From positions 31,774-95,773 of IMG/VR virus record IMGVR_UViG_3300042332_001447: a stretch of DNA of 64,000 bases; one strand, written 5' to 3'. Origin of the DNA: a virus. The position numbers and the translations under genes are program-made. Positions 10,105 to 20,601 of the stretch are shown piece after piece (the stretch's first letter is position 1; each line of letters opens with the position of its first letter). The notes below the pieces were generated by a model. It did not search any database. It worked only from the letters and a program-made list of their open reading frames with translations, and was not told the origin of the DNA.

Positions 10105-12276
10105 TTATGAAAGAGAAAACTGCTGGGTGGGCGGAGTAAATGTATTAGTGTACCTCGCAAAATCTTTAGTAACTCTAAAATTATCAATATAACCTTTAAA
10201 AGAATTAGTAGCGGTTTTATACGTCCCTATACTCAAAGATGTAGCGATTATAGGATGTTTGTATAGAACATCTGTTGTAAATTTTTGAGAACCATTTAAA
10301 AAGAAAAACATTTGTCCGTTTTTTCTCGTAACAGCGATATGTTGCCACGAACTTACTACGTTTGTTGCATTTACAGGCATGATTACATCATGACCAGTAT
10401 AAGTGCTATTACAAACACGTAACACGTAAGCGCCTACTGCAGGGGTAACGGAAAGCGATAAACCAGTATTAAAATCGCTGTTATAACCTACATCCGTATA
10501 AGATGTTTGAAATATACCAGTTTCTTTTAAGTTATCTACTTCTTCCCATTGTAACCATGTCTCTACTGTAAAGTCTCCGTTAAAAGTGAGCTCATTAATA
10601 TCAAAAGGATTTACTACAATGAAGCTACTCGATCCTGTGAATTTATAACTATTTGCTTGAAATTTTTTAATACTACTTGAATCTTCAACTGTACCGTAGA
10701 TTTTGATGTCGTTCTTTGCACTTTTGTCGTACGCTTGTATATTATCAAAGTTAAGATATAAAGATGTGTTTGATGTTACAGGTGACGCTGTGAGTTGCGG
10801 TGTAAAGGGTTGAAGCCAGTCAGTACTTGCGTTACAAATTACGTTATTTTTAATAGCGGTATTAGAAACTCTAGCACCGGACACATACCCTTTAAAGAAG
10901 TCTACATAATTAGTATTTACCAATTTTGCGCCAATGGTAGAGTAGTAACTATTAACAACATCGTAAGTAAAGTCTGTACTCGGTGACATGACCGGTGCCC
11001 CGTTTAGATACATCATTAACACAGTGTCTCCAGGAGAGTAGGTACCAGGACCGTGATCAAGAATGTTATTTTTAAATATAACACATAATTGAGACCAGGT
11101 ACTATCGCTATAATCGAACCCATCTAATGCAAACATTCTACTGTATAATTCAGTGTTTACTCCTTGATATTCAAATGTTATAAAGTCTGTATTGGTACCT
11201 ATATCTTTCTGTAGACCTATTGTTATACCTGGGGTATTATTACCATCCCCTCCATATGTTGTGAACAGTGTTTGTGTGGGGTTACTACTCGTCAAACCGT
11301 GTGGATTAAACCACATATCTATACTCCAACTACTAACACCGAAATTAAAATTACTTGTCTGTGATATTAAACAGCTACTACCATCTAACAGAACGCTGCC
11401 CCCGTGTATAGATGGAGTGTAGTTCCGTGTTGGTGGATATGGAGCGTAGGGTGTTAATTGAGTACCTTGCACTGAAAGAGATGTATTAAACGTTAAAGGT
11501 ATCTTACCTCCTTGCTGCAAAGTATTTGTAGTGCTGATTATTTTACTATGATCTCGAAATATAGGTCCTTGGAACAATAATAATGTTGTGTTAATATCTG
11601 GTATAAATTTACTTGAACTAAGGTTAAAATTATCTTCTCCGTATCGGGCTATTTTTGAAACACGAAAGTTTGACATATACCCTATAAAAGAAACAGGGAA
11701 AGTACTATCTGTAGAATTAAACCCACCTATTGTCGGTGCTGTATTGCACGTGATATCAATGCTCTTATAAGTATCTGTTATTTTTTTGCCGTTTATATGT
11801 ACAATAAACCGTACACCTCCTTTACGAGTAACAGCTATATGAAACCAATTTGTTGTTAAAGCCTCGGGTATTACACCCACTACGACGCTTTCATTATTGT
11901 GAAAAAGTGTTATAACTGTTTGGGTGCCTACTATATTGTTTCCTTCATTAAGTTTAAGAGTAATATATAAACCGTTATTAGTTTGTTTATCGTAACTTGA
12001 AAAAATACAGTAACCTGTTGTGTCCCCGGTCTGAGAATTTACAGAGTTATACGTATCTATATTAACCCATGTTTCAATTGTAAAATCGTTTCCTCTAAAG
12101 CTAAAGTCGTCGTTTCTTTGGTTTATGTATATAGGTGACGTATTCTTATTAAAACGCATCGACCAATTTTCATAACTATAAGGAGAAACGCTCGATTGAA
12201 CTGGCTGTCCAAATGGTATTACGGAGACACTATTAGGCGACGTATCTCTAAAAACACTATTTGTTATAAGACTCAT
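10105..12276 (-). CDS. Adhesin with three LamG-like (concanavalin-type) domains
   Basis: A 723-residue protein built from three repeats of about 220 residues. Each opens with a beta-strand phrase of the LamG_3 type (DFTIETWVNIDTYN, then SWSIDMWFNPHGL, then DFTVETWLQWEEV). Each has a central WFHIAVTRKGG/WQHIAVTRKNG-type motif or variant, and each ends with GYMSNFRVSK, GYVSGARVSN or GYIDNFRVTKDFARY. These modules are common in phage fibres and usually bind glycans. There is no PT stalk here, unlike the neighbours. The gene sits 6 bases upstream of the giant adhesin gene and probably shares its transcript. Confidence 0.8.
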   Translation of the reverse strand: MSLITNSVFRDTSPNSVSVIPFGQPVQSSVSPYSYENWSMRFNKNTSPIYINQRNDDFSFRGNDFTIETWVNIDTYNSVNSQTGDTTGYCIFSSYDKQTNNGLYITLKLNEGNNIVGTQTVITLFHNNESVVVGVIPEALTTNWFHIAVTRKGGVRFIVHINGKKITDTYKSIDITCNTAPTIGGFNSTDSTFPVSFIGYMSNFRVSKIARYGEDNFNLSSSKFIPDINTTLLLFQGPIFRDHSKIISTTNTLQQGGKIPLTFNTSLSVQGTQLTPYAPYPPTRNYTPSIHGGSVLLDGSSCLISQTSNFNFGVSSWSIDMWFNPHGLTSSNPTQTLFTTYGGDGNNTPGITIGLQKDIGTNTDFITFEYQGVNTELYSRMFALDGFDYSDSTWSQLCVIFKNNILDHGPGTYSPGDTVLMMYLNGAPVMSPSTDFTYDVVNSYYSTIGAKLVNTNYVDFFKGYVSGARVSNTAIKNNVICNASTDWLQPFTPQLTASPVTSNTSLYLNFDNIQAYDKSAKNDIKIYGTVEDSSSIKKFQANSYKFTGSSSFIVVNPFDINELTFNGDFTVETWLQWEEVDNLKETGIFQTSYTDVGYNSDFNTGLSLSVTPAVGAYVLRVCNSTYTGHDVIMPVNATNVVSSWQHIAVTRKNGQMFFFLNGSQKFTTDVLYKHPIIATSLSIGTYKTATNSFKGYIDNFRVTKDFARYTNTFTPPTQQFSLS

Positions 12277-12304
12277 GCATATAATTATGGTAAACTCTCG
12301 AGAA

Positions 12305-12763
12305 CTAAAGCGAAAGAATTAAGCCAGTATACATGTTGTTGTTATATAGATAAGGTGTATTATACGAGTTGAGTAAGAATGACGTACGTGGTTGACGAAG
12401 TAGTATGGATGTATACGTTGGTATTGCTACTTCCTGATTTACCTCAGGGGATTCCGTAACACCGGCTACTGTTAGACTGAACGGTGTACCAGCTATTGCG
12501 GTTATGGTTAGTGGAGTAGTAATGTTTATCGGTACTGCTGCTCCGTTTGGAGTAAACACGCACGCCCTCTCTAAACTGTATATATCTGTTCTTTTTATTC
12601 TTAATTCGATTATATGTTCCTGAGAAAGATTGTTTCTACCTATAAAAGAGTATACTACCTGTTTTTTAAGAGTATCGTAACTTATAACGGGTCTATCAAT
12701 TTCAATGAATTTAAAATTAGCAAGTTGTGCTAAAAGCGTACTGTCATTTGTTATATTTGTCAT
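12305..12763 (-). CDS. Structural protein of unknown function (152 aa)
   Basis: A 152-residue, beta-rich protein that I do not recognise (NFKFIEIDRPVISYDTLKKQ). Its start overlaps the stop of the 1521-aa gene by four bases (12760-12763), so the two are translationally coupled and probably belong to the same tail assembly. Confidence 0.55.
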   Translation of the reverse strand: MTNITNDSTLLAQLANFKFIEIDRPVISYDTLKKQVVYSFIGRNNLSQEHIIELRIKRTDIYSLERACVFTPNGAAVPINITTPLTITAIAGTPFSLTVAGVTESPEVNQEVAIPTYTSILLRQPRTSFLLNSYNTPYLYNNNMYTGLILSL

Positions 12764-15700
12764 ACAGGGAACACTCTTTCTAAAGTTTCTTTTGAAATAT
12801 CAAGCTCGTAAATAGTTGGTAGTACATTACTTCCACTTAACTCACATACGCTTACTAATACAATTTTTTGTTCTGGAAAAAACCACGTATCTCCAACTAC
12901 AGCTAAAGGTGTACTTGCTAAATTTATTCGTGCAAATTCTCTACTGAGATTAGTAGTCACAGGGCACGGTAATGAGAGTGTGTGAGAACTATCTACAAAA
13001 CTGTAAATATTATCATCCTCGTAGCTGTATATTATTTTTTCAAAAATAACCGTGTTTGTAGTTTCGATATAGAGCGTGTCAAAAAACACATCTATTTTCT
13101 TAATACCATTACCTGTTAAATCAGCATATACACTTAACCCTTTATATGTATCAAAAACAGAATCTAAAGCAATATACGCTGGCTGTACGATTTGAGAATT
13201 TTTTCTTACCCATAATTCCCCGAGAACATTTTTTTGAGAGTAAAAATCAACTCCTGCTATATCTTTAAAAAGAGCGTACTGATTACCAAAAATATCTGTA
13301 GACCAATTATATATTCTTTTTTTTGTATTTTTTAATTGCTGAGAATCAACCCAGTTATCTATATTGAATACCCCTGTGAAGCTTCTCGGGGCATTAAGAG
13401 AATCTATCCACTTTTCATCTCGAGTACCACCCCAGGGGGTTAGCTTACTATTGGTTGTTACAAGCCCGTATTGTTTGTTTTTTACAGATTCTGAACTAGG
13501 TTGATATGGTATAAATTTTTGATATTTTTTAATTGCCTCTCGGTTTACGTTACCTGCAAGTTCCCCGGTAATAAACGAATCTTTTAACCATGTTGCGTTT
13601 TCTTGTAAATCTTTATAAGGCGTTATGTGATCGTGTTTTGACACACTTCTACCTGCAAAATGTACATTAACATCTTCAAAATCACTGGTAAGAGCGCTAG
13701 AGGTTGTACCGAGATTGAATGTATAGTCTTTAGAGTTGTACAAACTCGTACCTAGATTATTAGGTAGAAAGTATCCGCCAGTATCTTTTTGAGCGTATAT
13801 ACTCTCAAGAGTAGGCATACGCGCAACTGTAGGTGTAAATCTATTAGCAAAATGTGCCCATGGACGAGTAGCGTTGTAGCTTATATTTGCTGTATTTTCT
13901 GTAGTAATGGTTTTAAGTACTTGTGGTACAGCTGTTATATTCCATGTAAATGTGTTTATCGCGTTATAATAAATCTCTACAGGTTCGTTGTTAACAATAT
14001 TTGTTAACGTTATAGGCGAAGGACTTGAAAGCGGTATTACTACTAAATCAATGTTATCTCTTAGATTATCAATAACCCCTTGTAGCTTTGTAGTACTCGT
14101 GACTGTGAAATTAAGCGTGCACCATTGTTTTTCGTTAACCTCTATTTTTCTTTCTAGAGGTTGTTTCCATACTAATAGATTGTTATACTTTCTTTCATAT
14201 TCAACATATTGACCTGTCTCAAGCAAGATAGTTGAAATGTCAGGCTGAGTGATAAAATTATATGTGTCGTATACTTTTATCGGTATGCCCCAACTTTCTG
14301 TACCCTTAAAATCAGTTTTATTCGATTTATCTGTATAAGCTTTTGCCCAGAATGGTCTTGCACCTGGAGTTGTTGTAAATTTTTGCGCAAATGAGTTATA
14401 ATCCCAACCGAAGAGATCAGTGTTTAAAATAAACCCTGGAACCGGAGTGTCTATAGCTGTTAAGGATGTTGCTTCCTGTAATAAAGGTACAGCAGTTATA
14501 GAGGGTATATTATTAAAAGTATATAGCCCAGTTGTACCGGGTGTATATATTGCACCTCCAGTAGCGTTAAATGTGAAAGTTGTCTGGTTACCTGTTAACG
14601 CTACTACTGAGACCTTATATTCACCAGTAATAACCGGAGTAAACGAGAATCCAGCTACGTCATTATAAGTTGCTACCGTGCCAGATGGATCGGTTAAACT
14701 CCAGCTCTTAACGCTTAAAATACGATCTCTATTTAAAAGCGGTATCCCTCCAGGTATAATTGCTGCAGCTGCAGCTGGGTCTGTAAAAGAGTTATTAGGG
14801 TACGTTACGTAAACTGTCTGGGTAATATTTGTAATAGGACTGCTAGGGTCTACAATAGTTAAATAGTCGTAGTTAGACCATAGGCTTCCTTTATTTTCTG
14901 TTATTGTTAGTTGTTGAAGGTTATTACCTGTAATCTGGAAAGAAGTCGTACTCGCTTTTTCGTATATAAGTAAGTCTTCTTGATTTAGGATCATATCAGA
15001 AGCGATCCCGGTATTATACCAAACATTATCTACTTTCTTTGCCTTTACCCAGGTTTTTTCTCGAATGTCTGAATATTTGTGTCTTAGCGTGAGAGATGGT
15101 AAATTACTTGTACTATTATCTATAGCTTTTAAGTTCGGTCTATAAAAACAATACGGCTTACCTTTTACCAATCTTGGTATACCGCCAGGTATACCAGATA
15201 TCCACTTACCGTCTCCGAAACCTGTTTTACTGTTCGTTTTATACCATGCAAACGCTAAACTGTTTTTATAGTTATTATTAGCTGTATCTCTCCAATCAAG
15301 AAGTACAAACACGTCTTCAAGTTTTAAAATTCCGGTATCTTCAAAGATAATATCTGCATAGCTGTTATTATCTGTTACTGTTGCTCCTGCGTGACCGAAT
15401 GGCGAGAAATGCACTGCTCCGCAGGTACATTTACTGAAATCTGTATACGTTAAAGTTTTATCTGTTACATACGGACAATCATCTTGATGAGCATAAGTTT
15501 TAAAGACTGTGTTTATATCCGTCTGAGTCGTACCATCCCATATAAATCTCGTGAGGGTACCTGCTTCTCCTATGAGATTTAAACTAGTCTGTCTTGTAAA
15601 TATAAAACCAGATTGTTTTATATTTACGCCTGATAGCCATGCACACTCCGTGGCTTGTTCTTTAGTGTGTTTGTAGTTTGTGATCTTATACACTACATCT

Positions 15701-17325
15701 GCACTAGTTATAGCGTCAGAGGCTGTACTAAAGGGCAATTCTATACTCGTGAGCGATTTTTGATTGCAAATAAAAACATCTTTCGGGTAATAATCTGGAA
15801 AAGTTTCTTCTTTATTAACTCTCTCGTATGGCCAATAAATAACGTTTTCTCCAGGGGCAATCGGTATATCAGTACGGGTAAACCGGTACAGCCAAGCTTG
15901 ATTCGATTCTCCTTTATAGGATGATTCAAACGTATATGGCGGTACTTGCCATGTACGCATCTTATCAGCATTTGTGTAATTGGTACTCGCAAACGCCTTA
16001 CAGTCTATTAAGGAGGTATTATTTATTGCTACCGGTACTACTGTCGTAAGTGTGTGATTGAAATTCCAATACGCATACTCAACACTTTTTTTAAAAGAAT
16101 TATCTAGGTAAAAAAACTCCGAAGTAAAGGTCATAGATGGCCCTGTCCATTCCATATTTTCGCTTGACAGTCCGTAACCTGGATACGGAAAAATAAAGGA
16201 TGTTTTTTTGCTACTATCGATATATGAAATCATATCGACGTCTACGGTGTTATACTGTTTTAGCTGTAACCACGCACCTTCTACTCCGTTCGCTGTCTTA
16301 ACAAAAATAGTATCTGCACCTTCAATACTTACCCCTGCTGTACCTAATGTTTCTATATCCGTAGCTGTTAACGGCTGAGGCACATATCTTGTATCACTAA
16401 TGACCTCAGATCTATAAACTCCCACTGGCCACAAAAAGAAATTATTACCTGTATTAATATCGATACTATAATTCTCTACGTTCTGGGTTTGATTTATTAG
16501 ATCGCTTATGTAGTGATCTTGACCTGCGTATTTTGCTAAATACTCCGTAGCAATATCTAGTCCTGTGTCTGGGTTAAATAAGTCTCCTGTAAGGGTGATA
16601 TTATTAGTAAATAGCCATTCAAGCTCAGGCAAATTAAGATCTTTTGTTTTAAAAAACTTCTTTGTAGTAGAATCATTTAAATCAAAATACGCAGAAACCG
16701 GCATCGTACTACTATGATCAAAATAGCTATGATCATCGTAAATTTCTTCTACCTGGGCAACTAAGGTATCTTTTGTAGCACTTAAATCTGGTATATTTGC
16801 GAAAATATAGGAAGGGATATGTAATGTGTTGTACTCGGATTTTGAGAAGTTACTAAGTACATGTTCCTTTGAATCTAGAATAAACCCTGTACCTGTACCA
16901 CCTATGTTATATTGTAGTTTTGATCTTTTAAGTTTTTTACGTAGTTCAATGTAATATAATGATATTTCTTTTAATTTTTTTGCAAAAAAAGGTATAGCTA
17001 GTAAAACTTCTCGTTCGCTACTAAAATTAATAAAATTATACCATTTTTCTTTTTCTTCTTGCGTAAAAAAGACCTGTAACTGTTTTAATAATGATAAATA
17101 GCGAACTTTAAGATCATTAGTTTTTTCATTTATAAAAGTATCTTTTTTCGCTGTATACCAATCGGTGAGGTATTGATTGTATAGCGTGTACTCTTGACCC
17201 GGTATAATACCAACTCTCGTATTAACCCAATCTTTAAACGACAAAGGATCTTCTATATCGTGAGCTTTTGCCGTTGTGCTTATCGGGGCTGCATAAATTG
17301 AGAGATGTTGTTTATTAGTTTCCAC
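12760..17325 (-). CDS. Very large virion protein (1521 aa), baseplate or fibre region
   Basis: I do not recognise this 1521-residue protein. The N-terminal 150 residues are helical and Lys/Glu-rich (for example KLKEISLYYIELRKKLKRSKL), as in a baseplate attachment region. The rest is beta-rich with many short aromatic repeats. A Cys-containing patch (YTDFSKCTCGAVHFSPFGHAG, about residues 624-645) could bind metal. A PKD/Ig-like segment lies near residues 870-920 (SFTPVITGEYKVSVVALTG). The start is GTG at 17325. Its place after gp6 matches that of the large wedge proteins (gp7/gp10 region) in T4-like phages; this is inference. Confidence 0.5.
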   Translation of the reverse strand: METNKQHLSIYAAPISTTAKAHDIEDPLSFKDWVNTRVGIIPGQEYTLYNQYLTDWYTAKKDTFINEKTNDLKVRYLSLLKQLQVFFTQEEKEKWYNFINFSSEREVLLAIPFFAKKLKEISLYYIELRKKLKRSKLQYNIGGTGTGFILDSKEHVLSNFSKSEYNTLHIPSYIFANIPDLSATKDTLVAQVEEIYDDHSYFDHSSTMPVSAYFDLNDSTTKKFFKTKDLNLPELEWLFTNNITLTGDLFNPDTGLDIATEYLAKYAGQDHYISDLINQTQNVENYSIDINTGNNFFLWPVGVYRSEVISDTRYVPQPLTATDIETLGTAGVSIEGADTIFVKTANGVEGAWLQLKQYNTVDVDMISYIDSSKKTSFIFPYPGYGLSSENMEWTGPSMTFTSEFFYLDNSFKKSVEYAYWNFNHTLTTVVPVAINNTSLIDCKAFASTNYTNADKMRTWQVPPYTFESSYKGESNQAWLYRFTRTDIPIAPGENVIYWPYERVNKEETFPDYYPKDVFICNQKSLTSIELPFSTASDAITSADVVYKITNYKHTKEQATECAWLSGVNIKQSGFIFTRQTSLNLIGEAGTLTRFIWDGTTQTDINTVFKTYAHQDDCPYVTDKTLTYTDFSKCTCGAVHFSPFGHAGATVTDNNSYADIIFEDTGILKLEDVFVLLDWRDTANNNYKNSLAFAWYKTNSKTGFGDGKWISGIPGGIPRLVKGKPYCFYRPNLKAIDNSTSNLPSLTLRHKYSDIREKTWVKAKKVDNVWYNTGIASDMILNQEDLLIYEKASTTSFQITGNNLQQLTITENKGSLWSNYDYLTIVDPSSPITNITQTVYVTYPNNSFTDPAAAAAIIPGGIPLLNRDRILSVKSWSLTDPSGTVATYNDVAGFSFTPVITGEYKVSVVALTGNQTTFTFNATGGAIYTPGTTGLYTFNNIPSITAVPLLQEATSLTAIDTPVPGFILNTDLFGWDYNSFAQKFTTTPGARPFWAKAYTDKSNKTDFKGTESWGIPIKVYDTYNFITQPDISTILLETGQYVEYERKYNNLLVWKQPLERKIEVNEKQWCTLNFTVTSTTKLQGVIDNLRDNIDLVVIPLSSPSPITLTNIVNNEPVEIYYNAINTFTWNITAVPQVLKTITTENTANISYNATRPWAHFANRFTPTVARMPTLESIYAQKDTGGYFLPNNLGTSLYNSKDYTFNLGTTSSALTSDFEDVNVHFAGRSVSKHDHITPYKDLQENATWLKDSFITGELAGNVNREAIKKYQKFIPYQPSSESVKNKQYGLVTTNSKLTPWGGTRDEKWIDSLNAPRSFTGVFNIDNWVDSQQLKNTKKRIYNWSTDIFGNQYALFKDIAGVDFYSQKNVLGELWVRKNSQIVQPAYIALDSVFDTYKGLSVYADLTGNGIKKIDVFFDTLYIETTNTVIFEKIIYSYEDDNIYSFVDSSHTLSLPCPVTTNLSREFARINLASTPLAVVGDTWFFPEQKIVLVSVCELSGSNVLPTIYELDISKETLERVFPV

Positions 17326-17338
17326 GCTATATAAGTAT

Positions 17339-20300
17339 TTAAGTGTCGGGGAATAAATTTTTTGTTATAAGGTAATTAAAAGTGTTTTCTACAACTCCGG
17401 TTTCGCTATACCAATCTCTTTTACTAGATAAATTATAGCTTAAAGCAGTGTATTCATTATTCCAATCTATTATATTTTCTATGTATACTGCATTACCTTC
17501 TATTTCTGTAGACGGGTAGACGGGAACGTAATCATAAAATAAATAATTTACTGTTATTGGTTGTGCAAACCCTGTTCCGTCTAACGCTGTTAGCGGGTAT
17601 ACAGTTAGTCCTGATAATAACGGTATAGTTATTAGTGTGTAATCTGAACTAAATTTATTTTGTAAAAATATTTTCTTCCCCGCAGTTAATATAGCGGTTT
17701 CTGTGTTTAGAATTTTTCCAACACTCTTTGAGATAATAGGTATTGAATCTTTAACTCCGCGTATCTTTTCTTTAGGTACAGAAAAGAGGTCTAAAGCTTT
17801 TTTAATTTCTGCTGGAAGAGCGTGGGTGTATTCTATATTTTCTACATCTGTAGCGTTACAGTGAGATATAAGCTGCTCGACAGAACAAACGTCTAAATCC
17901 GCGTGCTGCGGTACAAAGCGAGCTATCCTTTCGTAAATCTTTTCACCTAAATCTTCGTTTACACTTGGTACACTATTACCTACAACTGCTCCAAAAAAAT
18001 CATCAAATAAAAAATCATTACTTTTTAAGTGCTCAGGTAACGCCAGATCTTTATATTCTTTTGCCGTGTTAAAATTTTCATCTACTGTTTTTACTCTAAA
18101 ACTGCTATTAAAATCGTACACAGTAAAAGGATCTGATACACCTGTTAAAAAAGCATCATCTGCTCCATATTTCTGTAACCACCTATTACCTGACCAATCA
18201 CCAGTGGCTTGAGCTGATTTGTAATATGGACTAGATAAAACAGTTGTTATTGCAGTTGTAATGTTAGGAGCGTAACCTATGATAGAATCTGGTAAGATCT
18301 TTATTTGTTTGCCTGTTAAGGTTGCTATAGTTGTCGAGTCCGTGGTGAGTAAGTGAACTATATTTTTTTGAGAATCTATTACCCAGAGTCTATTGAGAGC
18401 GTCTATTGTGAGACCGCCTAGCTCTTCATCTTCGGAAATGTATAGATCTATATTAGGGTTAGGTATAGGTATCTGTTTAAAACTATCTAATATTCCGTTT
18501 GACGTTAACGTCCAGGAAGAAGTCGCATACGTAGTTGAGTCTATATAACCTAATTCTCTAAACCCGTGTGTAAACCACGCATTTGCATCTTTATCTAGCA
18601 TTATATAACTCGGTCTCGAAAACCCGGTTATAGTGTTTACAAGAGTGCCGTCACTCTTGTAGTATTGTATATTACCCCCCGTTGGAGTGGAGTGCATGGT
18701 GTTTGTCACCCATACTCCATTGGACGGAGAAACAGCAACTCCTACAGGTATGCTGTTTATCGGTAAGTCGATTTTATATAACACGCTACCGAACTGATCG
18801 TATTTAAAAAGAGCACTACATAAGGGCTGAGCGTAAGTTACCCATATGTTGTTAAGTTTATCTGTTTCTGCAACTGGGGGTTTAAAAAGCCACTCATCTT
18901 CCTGTATAATATTGTACCCGTCATTCGGGCATGCAGCTAAAAGATAATTAAAATCTTTATCAAATTTAAGCACAGATACTGAATTAAAAAGCGTAATCCA
19001 TATATTGTAGTTTTTATCTATACTCAAATAACTAGGAGTTAACGCAATATCTTCCTGATAACCTATAGCTAGCGTACTACCGGTGCTTGTAACTATACCT
19101 GAACCGTTAGAGAGTGTTAGTCCGCCGCTTGATATTCTTAATTTTAAAGCACTAAGTAGAACTCCAGAGCTATTATATTTATAAATCGTATCACTCTCTG
19201 CATCTGCAGCTAATAGGTCTTGCTCTCTTATATCAACTGCTAAACCATAGACACCTGAAAAACCAGTGAGATTATAATTTTCTGTGCTCGTGGAGGATAT
19301 AAGCGGTACTCTTGTTGTAAGCATCGCACCATCAACCAAAGATCCGTTATTTTTTGCAGCTTTTATTGCGGAACAACTCTCTGTGTACGGTACAACCGTA
19401 ACTCTATGAAGAGTGTTCGATTCAGGGTTCGATACCCATGTGTAGGTTGGTATACTGTAACCAAACGGTTTGGAGAATTTTGTAGCTGTTAAATTTAGAT
19501 TAGAGGTTACTGTTGCAATAACCGCGGTATTAGTTACGGGTTCTAAAGGTATAATATCTGCATAAACATATCCGCCTGTATACGAGCCGTTTGCATCTGT
19601 AGATTGAAAATGTATAGATGGTTGAACAACTTTATACGCAGAAGCTGGTACTCCTTGTAAGGACAAATCAACACTCGTTTTCAACCCTCTAGCGTTTGTG
19701 CCTGGGTGAGAGTATAAAATACCAGATTGACCAGCAGATAACTGTACTTGATCTGTTAAGTGACTGTGAGATGTTATTAATACCGGTATTTTTTTATTAA
19801 CCCATTTTACAGGGTGTACCTTATCTAAATAGTTACCAGTGACTTTGAGATAATCAGGTGGCACTGGGTTAACCTGCCATAATATAGTGGTGTATGTAAC
19901 TTTACTGTTAGCAAAGCTAGGGTATATATACCTCGGAGAATCAGTAGGATTGTAGAAACTTGACGGTAAGAGTGTTAGAGTGAGCATTAGTGCACAATCT
20001 CCGTTAAGAGGATCGACGCCTAGATCATCTATATAATAAAATTCTGCAGTACCTGTAGATCCTACTATCTTAGAATTACAATAAACAGGTGTCGTTTTGA
20101 CAGGTAATTCAGTTATTATTTGATGATTTGAATCTGTGAATCTCCAAGTAGGAACTAAAAATTCCCATTTTTTGGAAACAAAATTATACGGGGTAGAGTT
20201 TGAATTAGAGGAAAATAACTGTATATGTAGAGTATCGCTAATTTGGGCAGAAGTAACTGAAACTACAAACGGTTTCGTAGTTGGTATACCTGGTTTAGAG

Positions 20301-20599
20301 AATGTCGGGGGTATTTGAGTAATTTCTATTAAATCTCTAATAAAATAATCCGCGGTAACGGATAAAACACTCGTACTCTGTTGCCCGCTTGAGTCTGTAG
20401 CTTGTAACTGTACGTTGTAGATGCCCGGGTAGGTGTAGGTATGAGTAACCGCATTGGTGTTATACGTAACATTACCGTCTCCGAGGTCCCAAAAATAGTT
20501 AACAACTGGTAGAGTGCTTACCGTTGTATCTGTAAACACAAAATCAGTACAACCAACAATACCTGTAGTAAAATTTGCACTAAAGTTAGCAGCAATCAT
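17339..20599 (-). CDS. Large virion protein with N-terminal PKD domain and NHL-like propeller
   Basis: A 1086-residue protein next to gp6, at the place where T4 has gp7 (1032 aa); equivalence is only inferred. Residues 1-85 form a clear PKD domain (VNYFWDLGDGNVTYNT, then HTYTYPGIYNVQLQATD). Residues about 450-770 contain repeats of a bacterial NHL/Vgb-type beta-propeller (SIDKNYNIWITLFNSVSVLKF, DKLNNIWVTYAQPL, VAVSPSNGVWVTNT, MLDKDANAWFTHG, IDALNRLWVIDSQ). The last 200 residues are helical/beta with no recognised domain. The propeller and PKD modules suggest a surface-exposed baseplate or fibre-network protein. Confidence 0.6.
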   Translation of the reverse strand: MIAANFSANFTTGIVGCTDFVFTDTTVSTLPVVNYFWDLGDGNVTYNTNAVTHTYTYPGIYNVQLQATDSSGQQSTSVLSVTADYFIRDLIEITQIPPTFSKPGIPTTKPFVVSVTSAQISDTLHIQLFSSNSNSTPYNFVSKKWEFLVPTWRFTDSNHQIITELPVKTTPVYCNSKIVGSTGTAEFYYIDDLGVDPLNGDCALMLTLTLLPSSFYNPTDSPRYIYPSFANSKVTYTTILWQVNPVPPDYLKVTGNYLDKVHPVKWVNKKIPVLITSHSHLTDQVQLSAGQSGILYSHPGTNARGLKTSVDLSLQGVPASAYKVVQPSIHFQSTDANGSYTGGYVYADIIPLEPVTNTAVIATVTSNLNLTATKFSKPFGYSIPTYTWVSNPESNTLHRVTVVPYTESCSAIKAAKNNGSLVDGAMLTTRVPLISSTSTENYNLTGFSGVYGLAVDIREQDLLAADAESDTIYKYNSSGVLLSALKLRISSGGLTLSNGSGIVTSTGSTLAIGYQEDIALTPSYLSIDKNYNIWITLFNSVSVLKFDKDFNYLLAACPNDGYNIIQEDEWLFKPPVAETDKLNNIWVTYAQPLCSALFKYDQFGSVLYKIDLPINSIPVGVAVSPSNGVWVTNTMHSTPTGGNIQYYKSDGTLVNTITGFSRPSYIMLDKDANAWFTHGFRELGYIDSTTYATSSWTLTSNGILDSFKQIPIPNPNIDLYISEDEELGGLTIDALNRLWVIDSQKNIVHLLTTDSTTIATLTGKQIKILPDSIIGYAPNITTAITTVLSSPYYKSAQATGDWSGNRWLQKYGADDAFLTGVSDPFTVYDFNSSFRVKTVDENFNTAKEYKDLALPEHLKSNDFLFDDFFGAVVGNSVPSVNEDLGEKIYERIARFVPQHADLDVCSVEQLISHCNATDVENIEYTHALPAEIKKALDLFSVPKEKIRGVKDSIPIISKSVGKILNTETAILTAGKKIFLQNKFSSDYTLITIPLLSGLTVYPLTALDGTGFAQPITVNYLFYDYVPVYPSTEIEGNAVYIENIIDWNNEYTALSYNLSSKRDWYSETGVVENTFNYLITKNLFPDT

Positions 20600-20601
20600 A
20601 A

